A stretch of 12,512 nucleotides of DNA from an uncultured Clostridia bacterium (lineage in GTDB: Bacteria > Bacillota_A > Clostridia > Oscillospirales > Acutalibacteraceae). The stretch is taken from positions 1-12,512 of the forward strand of contig CALWIE010000086.1 in assembly GCA_944380625.1 (NCBI GenBank), given 5' to 3'. Shown in pieces: positions 8,898-12,512 of this stretch (its first letter is position 1; the number at the start of each line of letters is the position of its first letter). The notes below the pieces were generated by a model that saw only the letters and a list, made by a program, of their open reading frames with translations, did no database searches and had not been told where the DNA came from. Position numbers and translations under genes: made by a program.

Positions 8898-11465
8898 TTG
8901 AAGCTGACCCATTTGCGCACAAACCACGTGACCGAGCCCCTGGGCCTCTTTATGGAGCGCCCGGTGTTCTCCTGGGTGGCGGAGGACACCCAGGACAAGC
9001 GCCAGAAAAAAGCCCGGATCACCCTAACCACTGCCGCCGGGGAGCCCGTGTATGACAGCGGCCCCAGGGAGGACATCTCCTCCCTGGGGTTTGAGGCCCC
9101 TGTGGACCTCCTCCCCCGGACCCGCTACCGGTGGACGGTGACCGTCTGGGGGGACGGGGGAGACTGCGCCAGTGCCTCCTCCTGGTTTGAGACCGCCAAA
9201 ATGGACGAGCCCTGGGCCGCCCAGTGGATCGCCGCGGACTTTCCCGACAAGGAGGCCCAGCCCCTGCTCGTGAAGGATTTCACCCTGCCGGGGCCGGTGA
9301 AAGAGGCCCGGGCCTATGTGTGCGGCCTGGGCATCTACGAGCTGGAGGTAAACGGCCAGAAGGCCGGGGACGAATACCTGCTGCCGGGCTATCACTGCTA
9401 TGACTTCCAGCTGGAGTACCAGACCTTCGACCTGACAGCCCTTTTGGTCCCCGGGGAGAACCGGGTGGGCCTGGCCCTGGGCCCCGGCTGGTACAAGGGG
9501 GACATCATTTTCGACCGGTATCACAACCTATATGGGGACACCATGCAGGCCATCTGCGAGATCCACGCCACCCTGGAGGACGGCTCGGAGCAGGTGATCC
9601 CCACGGACCTCTCCTGGAAGGCCCTCCCCTCCCCTGTCACCTTCAGCAACATCTACGACGGGGAGCACCGGGACGCCCGCCGGGAGATTCCCGGGTGGTC
9701 CCGCCCCGGACAGGGGGAGCAGGCCCGGGGGGTGGTCCCCGGCACAGAGGACCCGGGCAAGCTCATGGCCCGGCTGAGCCCCAAGATCGTGAAAAAGGCC
9801 AGCTTCTCCCCCACGGTGCTCCACACGAAAAAAGGGGAGACGGTGCTGGACTTTGGCCAGAACATGACCGGCTGGGTGGAGTTTGAGGCGGACGAGCCCG
9901 CCGGGACGGAGATTGTGCTGACCTACGGCGAGGTGCTCCAGGACGGGTGCTTCTACCGGGACAACCTGCGCACCGCCCGGGCGGAGTACCGGTATGTCTC
10001 CAACGGGAAGGCCGCCCACGTCCGGCCCCGCTTTACCTTTTACGGCTTCCGCTATGTGAAGGCGGAGGGGATTGGGCAGGTGCGCCCGGAGGACTTTACC
10101 GGCATCCACCTGCGCTCGGACATCGACCCCATCGGCTCTATCGAGACGGCGGACAGCCGGGTCAACCAGCTGTTCCACAACGCCCTGTGGGGCCAGTTTG
10201 CCAACTTCCTGGACCTGCCCACCGACTGCCCCCAGCGGGACGAGCGCCTGGGCTGGACCGGGGACGCGGCCATCATCGCCTCCACCGCCTGCAAGAACAT
10301 CTACATGCCCGCCTTTTTCCACCACTTCCTCTTCCCCGTCGGCCAGCAGGAAAAGGCCTTTGGCGGGGTGGCGCCCATTTTTGTGCCCATGCTGAAAGTC
10401 CCCCAGGGGGAGAAAGAGCCCTTTGACGAGCTGGGCGAGGGCCGGGGCTGCGCCATCTGGGGGGACGTGGCCACCATGATGCCCTGGGCGGTCTACGAAA
10501 ACTACGGGGACTTGTCCCAGCTGCGCCGGGAGTATCCTGTGATGAAGACCTGGCTGGAGTGCGTCCGCCGGGACGACGAGGCCGACGGGGGCCGGGGCCT
10601 TTGGCTGCGAGGCAGGCAGCTGGGGGACTGGCTGGCCCTGGACCGGGAGGACGGGGACACCCAAAACCCCTTTGGGGCCACCAGCCTCCCCTACACCGCC
10701 ACGGCCTTTTACTACTACTCCGCCACCCTTACAGCCAAGGCGGCCAAGGCCCTGGGCTATGAAAAGGACCAAAAGGACTACGAAACCCTGGCCCGGAAGA
10801 TCAAAGGGGCCATTCGGGAGGAGTACTTCCGGGAGGACGGGACCTTTAAGATCCCCGTGACCCAGACCGCCTGCGTGCTGGCCCTCCATTTTGAGCTCTA
10901 TCCCCAGGGGACCCGGGACGTGGTACTCCAGGCTTTGAGGGAGCGCATCGCCGCCCGGGGCAACCACCTGGACACGGGCTTTTGCGGCACGCCCTTCCTG
11001 TGCCGGGCCCTTTCGGACAACGGGGCCAACGACCTGGCCTACACCCTGTTCCTCAACGACGACTACCCCAGCTGGCTGTACGAGGTGTCTATGGGCGCCA
11101 CCACCGTGTGGGAGCGTTGGAACTCCATCCTGCCCGACGGGTCCATCAGCGGCACGGGGATGAACAGCCTGAACCACTATGCCTACGGCTCCATTGTGGA
11201 CTGGATGTACCGGAACCTCTGCGGCCTAAACCCGGTGGAGGAGGCCCCCGGCTACAAAAAGGCCCTGATCCGCCCCATGCCCGACCGGCGCATCCCTTGG
11301 GCCAAGCTGCGCCTGGACACCGCCGCCGGGGAGTACCGGGTGGAGTGGCGCTATGTGGGCGAGGAGCTCCACGGCAGCGTCACCGTCCCCTTCGACTGCG
11401 AGGCCCGGCTCCTCCTCCCCGACGGCAGGGAACGGACCCTCACCGCCGGGATCTTCGCCTTTTAA
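8898..11465 (+). CDS. alpha-L-rhamnosidase, family GH78
   Basis: An 855-residue inverting glycosidase that removes terminal alpha-L-rhamnose from plant oligosaccharides or flavonoid glycosides. Domains in order: an N-terminal beta-sandwich (about 1-105); the Bac_rhamnosid N domain (about 106-290, QWIAADFP, GYHCYDFQLEYQTFDLT, GPGWYKG); the beta domain with DFGQNMTGWV (318-327); the (alpha/alpha)6 catalytic barrel from about 410; and a C-terminal beta domain from about 775. The active site is DCPQRDERLGWTGD, giving Asp443, Glu449 (likely general acid), Trp453 and Asp456, plus Glu739 in TTVWERW as the likely general base. There is no signal peptide, so the enzyme is cytoplasmic. The start is TTG: AAGGAGG (8883-8889) is 8 bases before TTG 8898, whereas the ATG at 8891 is only one base away and in another frame. 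It is the last gene of the plus-strand cluster. Confidence 0.95.
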   Translation: MKLTHLRTNHVTEPLGLFMERPVFSWVAEDTQDKRQKKARITLTTAAGEPVYDSGPREDISSLGFEAPVDLLPRTRYRWTVTVWGDGGDCASASSWFETAKMDEPWAAQWIAADFPDKEAQPLLVKDFTLPGPVKEARAYVCGLGIYELEVNGQKAGDEYLLPGYHCYDFQLEYQTFDLTALLVPGENRVGLALGPGWYKGDIIFDRYHNLYGDTMQAICEIHATLEDGSEQVIPTDLSWKALPSPVTFSNIYDGEHRDARREIPGWSRPGQGEQARGVVPGTEDPGKLMARLSPKIVKKASFSPTVLHTKKGETVLDFGQNMTGWVEFEADEPAGTEIVLTYGEVLQDGCFYRDNLRTARAEYRYVSNGKAAHVRPRFTFYGFRYVKAEGIGQVRPEDFTGIHLRSDIDPIGSIETADSRVNQLFHNALWGQFANFLDLPTDCPQRDERLGWTGDAAIIASTACKNIYMPAFFHHFLFPVGQQEKAFGGVAPIFVPMLKVPQGEKEPFDELGEGRGCAIWGDVATMMPWAVYENYGDLSQLRREYPVMKTWLECVRRDDEADGGRGLWLRGRQLGDWLALDREDGDTQNPFGATSLPYTATAFYYYSATLTAKAAKALGYEKDQKDYETLARKIKGAIREEYFREDGTFKIPVTQTACVLALHFELYPQGTRDVVLQALRERIAARGNHLDTGFCGTPFLCRALSDNGANDLAYTLFLNDDYPSWLYEVSMGATTVWERWNSILPDGSISGTGMNSLNHYAYGSIVDWMYRNLCGLNPVEEAPGYKKALIRPMPDRRIPWAKLRLDTAAGEYRVEWRYVGEELHGSVTVPFDCEARLLLPDGRERTLTAGIFAF

Positions 11466-11483
11466 AATTCCCAAAAGCAAAAG

Positions 11484-11515
11484 AAAAGGGCTGGCCTTTT
11501 AGGCCAGCCCTTTTT
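11484..11515. terminator. bidirectional terminator shared by rhamnosidase and lipoprotein genes
   Basis: The arms AAAAGGGCTGGCC (11484-11496) and GGCCAGCCCTTTT (11502-11514) form a perfect 13-bp stem with a 5-base loop. T runs are present on the plus strand and, as the complement of the A run, on the minus strand. It lies 18 bases after the rhamnosidase stop and 16 bases after the convergent lipoprotein stop. Confidence 0.9.
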
Positions 11516-11530
11516 GTACGCCTTCCTTTT

Positions 11531-11725
11531 TTACTCCGCCACAGAGGAATCGGAAACCAGGGAGGAATCGCCTGCCTCAGAGGTGAGGCTGGAGTCCTGG
11601 GTCTCGGAGGTGCTGCTGGTGGAATTGGTAGAGGTGTCGCCAGCAGAAGAGGTGGTGTCGCCGCTGCAGGCAGCCATGGACAGGGCCATGGTCAGCACAA
11701 GGGCGGCCGCAAGAATTTTCTTCAT
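11531..11725 (-). CDS. very small Ser/Thr-rich lipoprotein
   Basis: A 64-residue product with a lipoprotein signal peptide (MKK, hydrophobic core, then Met17-Ala-Ala-Cys20 as the lipobox), so it should be anchored to the outer face of the membrane through Cys20. The mature 45 residues are almost wholly Ser, Thr, Asp, Glu, Gly and Ala, with no hydrophobic core or recognisable domain: an acidic, disordered tether. The leader plus linker looks exactly like the start of a solute-binding lipoprotein of an ABC transporter, but a stop codon and terminator follow at once. It may be a genuine mini-lipoprotein or the stump of a lost binding protein. AAGGGG lies about 10 bases before ATG 11725. Function unknown. 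Confidence 0.75.
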   Translation of the reverse strand: MKKILAAALVLTMALSMAACSGDTTSSAGDTSTNSTSSTSETQDSSLTSEAGDSSLVSDSSVAE

Positions 11726-11812
11726 ACGTATGTTTCCCCTTTGTTTGAAGATTGGAAGGGCGCGGGCCCTTCTGGGAAAGCCCTGGGAACCCCCTGGGGC
11801 TTTACGGTACTG

Positions 11813-11869
11813 AGTCTAATCCCCAATGCTTACAAAGACCCGTTAAAATACTTTACAAGTTTCTTACAA
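11813..11869 (-). promoter_or_regulatory. probable activator-dependent promoter of the lipoprotein gene
   Basis: Read on the plus strand, TTACAA occurs at 11830, 11853 and 11864 and TTAAAA at 11843, a spacing of 13, 10 and 11 bases, close to one helical turn each. On the minus strand they end about 10 bases before a weak -10 (TAGACT, 11818-11813) that has no matching -35. Repeats replacing the -35 at helical spacing are the layout of PhoB/PhoP-type response-regulator promoters. The regulator is an inference. Confidence 0.45.
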
Positions 11870-11950
11870 TCCCCTGGCCAACCGGGCACATGTTTTTGCC
11901 CTTTCCGACAGGGTTTTCCAACCTTTGGCAGCCTCCTTTAGGATTCTTTC

Positions 11951-11964
11951 TAAACCGCGGTTTA
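11951..11964. repeat. 14-bp perfect palindrome
   Basis: TAAACCGCGGTTTA is perfectly self-complementary with no spacer, too tight for a good RNA hairpin but fitting a dimeric DNA-binding protein. It lies about 80 bases upstream of the spaced TTACAA repeats relative to the lipoprotein gene. No gene for a cognate regulator is seen. Confidence 0.5.
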
Positions 11965-12063
11965 TAAAGTCCCAGAGGGCCCTTTCCCGGGAGCTTCCCG
12001 GGGAGGCCTTTGAGGGGCGGGAGGCCCCGCCCTGCCGGACAAGCCTCCGATCCTCCCCAAAAC

Positions 12064-12113
12064 AAAAAGCGCCGCCCACAAGAGTGAACGGCGCGGGCGG
12101 CGCACCCGGCGGC
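12064..12113. terminator. GC-rich terminator with two competing hairpins
   Basis: GCGCCGCCC (12069-12077) pairs perfectly with GGGCGGCGC (12095-12103), and on the minus strand this is followed by TTTTTGTTTT. Alternatively GCCGCC (12071-12076) pairs with GGCGGC (12108-12113), which on the plus strand runs into TTTTT. The two pairings exclude each other, each suited to termination in one direction. Confidence 0.65.
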
Positions 12114-12152
12114 TTTTTGTGCCGTAGGCAAAAAAGACGTGGTCCGAGTAGA

Positions 12153-12158
12153 ATTATA
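12153..12158 (-). promoter_or_regulatory. perfect TATAAT, possible promoter of a short leftward RNA
   Basis: On the minus strand TATAAT (12158-12153) has only TCTTTT at the 17-base -35 position. If active, it would give an RNA of about 80 bases ending at the terminator near 12064. Confidence 0.3.
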
Positions 12159-12184
12159 GGACTTGAGACCCTTAGAAAAGAAAA

Positions 12185-12219
12185 CCAAATCGAAGCCCAG
12201 CGCAGCGGGTTCGATTTGG
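12185..12219. repeat. strong hairpin with T-loop-like arms
   Basis: CCAAATCGAA (12185-12194) pairs with TTCGATTTGG (12210-12219). After one bulged G, CCC (12196-12198) pairs with GGG (12207-12209) around an 8-base loop. That is 13 bp in all, with no T run on either side, so it is not a terminator. Both arms contain TTCGATT, reminiscent of a tRNA T-loop. Confidence 0.7.
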
Positions 12220-12244
12220 AAAGGAGCCGCGACAGAATGAATGA

Positions 12245-12296
12245 GCGGTGACTTTTGCAAAAAAGTCGCCGCGAACGATATGCCGTCCGCGGCGAC
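12245..12296. terminator. overlapping alternative hairpins, terminator on the minus strand
   Basis: GTCGCCGCG (12265-12273) pairs perfectly with CGCGGCGAC (12288-12296), and on the minus strand TTTTTT follows. The segment 12261-12272 can instead pair with 12245-12256 (12 bp, one G-U wobble if read on the plus strand). One arm is shared, so only one hairpin can form at a time. Confidence 0.6.
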
Positions 12297-12340
12297 GTGG
12301 GTTGGGGGTGATAAAATAGATGGCAATGAAAAACGCGGGC

Positions 12341-12377
12341 AATAAAAATCGCGGTCACCACAAAAGTGATGACCGCG
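12341..12377 (-). terminator. terminator of tRNA-Pro
   Basis: On the minus strand a 12-bp stem (12377-12366 with 12361-12350, loop UUUU) is followed by ATTTTTATT. Its one non-Watson-Crick pair is a G-U wobble in the minus-strand RNA but a C-A mismatch on the plus strand, which supports leftward transcription. A smaller hairpin (GCGGCA/TGCCGC, 12386-12400) lies directly after the CCA end. Confidence 0.9.
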
Positions 12378-12400
12378 GCTTGGGAGCGGCAGCTTGCCGC

Positions 12401-12477
12401 TGGTCGAGGTGACAGGATTTGAACCTGCGACTTCTACGTCCCGAACGTAGCGCTCTACCAAACTGAGCCACACCTCG
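12401..12477 (-). tRNA. tRNA-Pro (anticodon CGG)
   Basis: A 77-base gene read on the minus strand. The 7-bp acceptor stem is CGAGGTG/CACCTCG with discriminator A and an encoded CCA (complement of TGG at 12401-12403). The D-arm region is GGCTCAGTTTGGTAGAGC. The anticodon stem is CTACG/CGTAG with loop TTCGGGA, so the anticodon is CGG reading codon CCG. The T-loop is GGTTCAAATCC. C at position 1 and the CGG anticodon fit proline. All stems pair without mismatch. Confidence 0.97.
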
Positions 12478-12480
12478 TAA

Positions 12481-12512
12481 AAAAGCCTCGGATTTTAACA
12501 ACCGAGGCTTTT
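12481..12512. terminator. hairpin directly upstream of tRNA-Pro
   Basis: AAAAGCCTCGG (12481-12491) pairs with CCGAGGCTTTT (12502-12512), an 11-bp perfect stem with a 10-base loop. On the minus strand the T run ends 3 bases before the tRNA 5' end. It looks like the terminator of a gene to the right, yet the tRNA follows at once. The loop contains TAAAAT on the minus strand, a possible -10 for the tRNA. The window ends here. Confidence 0.7.

Larger units (their letters stand above)
11726..12400. other. 675-bp gap without a convincing protein gene
   Basis: No reading frame here has a good start, ribosome site and protein-like composition together. The gap holds the lipoprotein leader with two small hairpins (11755-11772 and 11777-11803), the spaced TTACAA repeats, and a 14-bp palindrome at 11951. 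A GC-rich stretch follows, then a chain of hairpins and terminators between 12069 and 12400, the last belonging to the tRNA. A tiny frame with AAGGAG and ATG at 12237 stops after four codons. Confidence 0.7.

Noticed and set aside
9528..11177. Minus-strand open frame of 549 codons
   Set aside because: Opposite the GH78 gene; no domain, and composition dominated by Gly, Val, Pro and His as expected of an antisense shadow.
12237..12251. ATG with AAGGAG followed by four codons
   Set aside because: Stops after MNER. Could be a leader peptide, but nothing downstream supports it; mentioned only as part of the gap.
11853..12473. Minus-strand open frame of 206 codons
   Set aside because: It begins inside the tRNA-Pro gene and runs through three terminators. 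The peptide GSNPVTST is the usual translation of a tRNA T-arm.

Overview
The window is GC-rich DNA from what looks like a Gram-positive anaerobe of the class Clostridia, perhaps an Oscillospiraceae relative such as the Flavonifractor/Lawsonibacter group. The lineage is an inference. It rests on high GC with strong GGAGG-type ribosome sites and clean sigma-A promoters in AT-richer gaps. It is also supported by two secreted proteins carrying triplets of S-layer homology (SLH) domains, and by a proline tRNA gene with an encoded CCA end. All genes read intact except the first, which is cut by the window edge.

Layout, left to right. Positions 1-2272 (minus) hold valS, valyl-tRNA synthetase, lacking its C-terminus, with its own promoter and a short leader. 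Positions 2468-4171 (minus) and 4492-6285 (plus) are a divergent pair of S-layer-type secreted proteins: a transglutaminase-like protein with three SLH domains, and an NlpC/P60 peptidase with SH3, chitobiase-C-like and three SLH domains. They share a 320-bp control region with one good promoter for each gene and an inverted repeat between them. Two strong hairpins at 6308-6381 separate the peptidase gene from a convergent GH51 alpha-L-arabinofuranosidase (6399-7916, minus). Divergent from that is a plus-strand cluster: a small TfoX-N-like protein (8089-8400), a cytidine-deaminase-fold protein (8484-8864) and a GH78 alpha-L-rhamnosidase that starts at TTG (8898-11465). A bidirectional terminator separates this from a tiny Ser/Thr-rich lipoprotein gene (11531-11725, minus). 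A 675-bp gap without a convincing protein gene follows, containing regularly spaced repeats and several hairpins, then tRNA-Pro(CGG) (12401-12477, minus) and a hairpin at the window edge.

Functionally there are three themes. One is cell-wall remodelling at the S-layer (the two SLH proteins). The second is cytoplasmic removal of arabinose and rhamnose from imported plant glycosides (GH51 and GH78, neither with a signal peptide and no transporter in view). The third is translation (valS, tRNA-Pro). I see no phage, transposase, CRISPR, toxin-antitoxin or obvious defence system. The parts that ordinary annotation does not explain are intergenic: the structured stretch at about 12061-12300 and the roughly 11-bp-spaced TTACAA repeats upstream of the lipoprotein.
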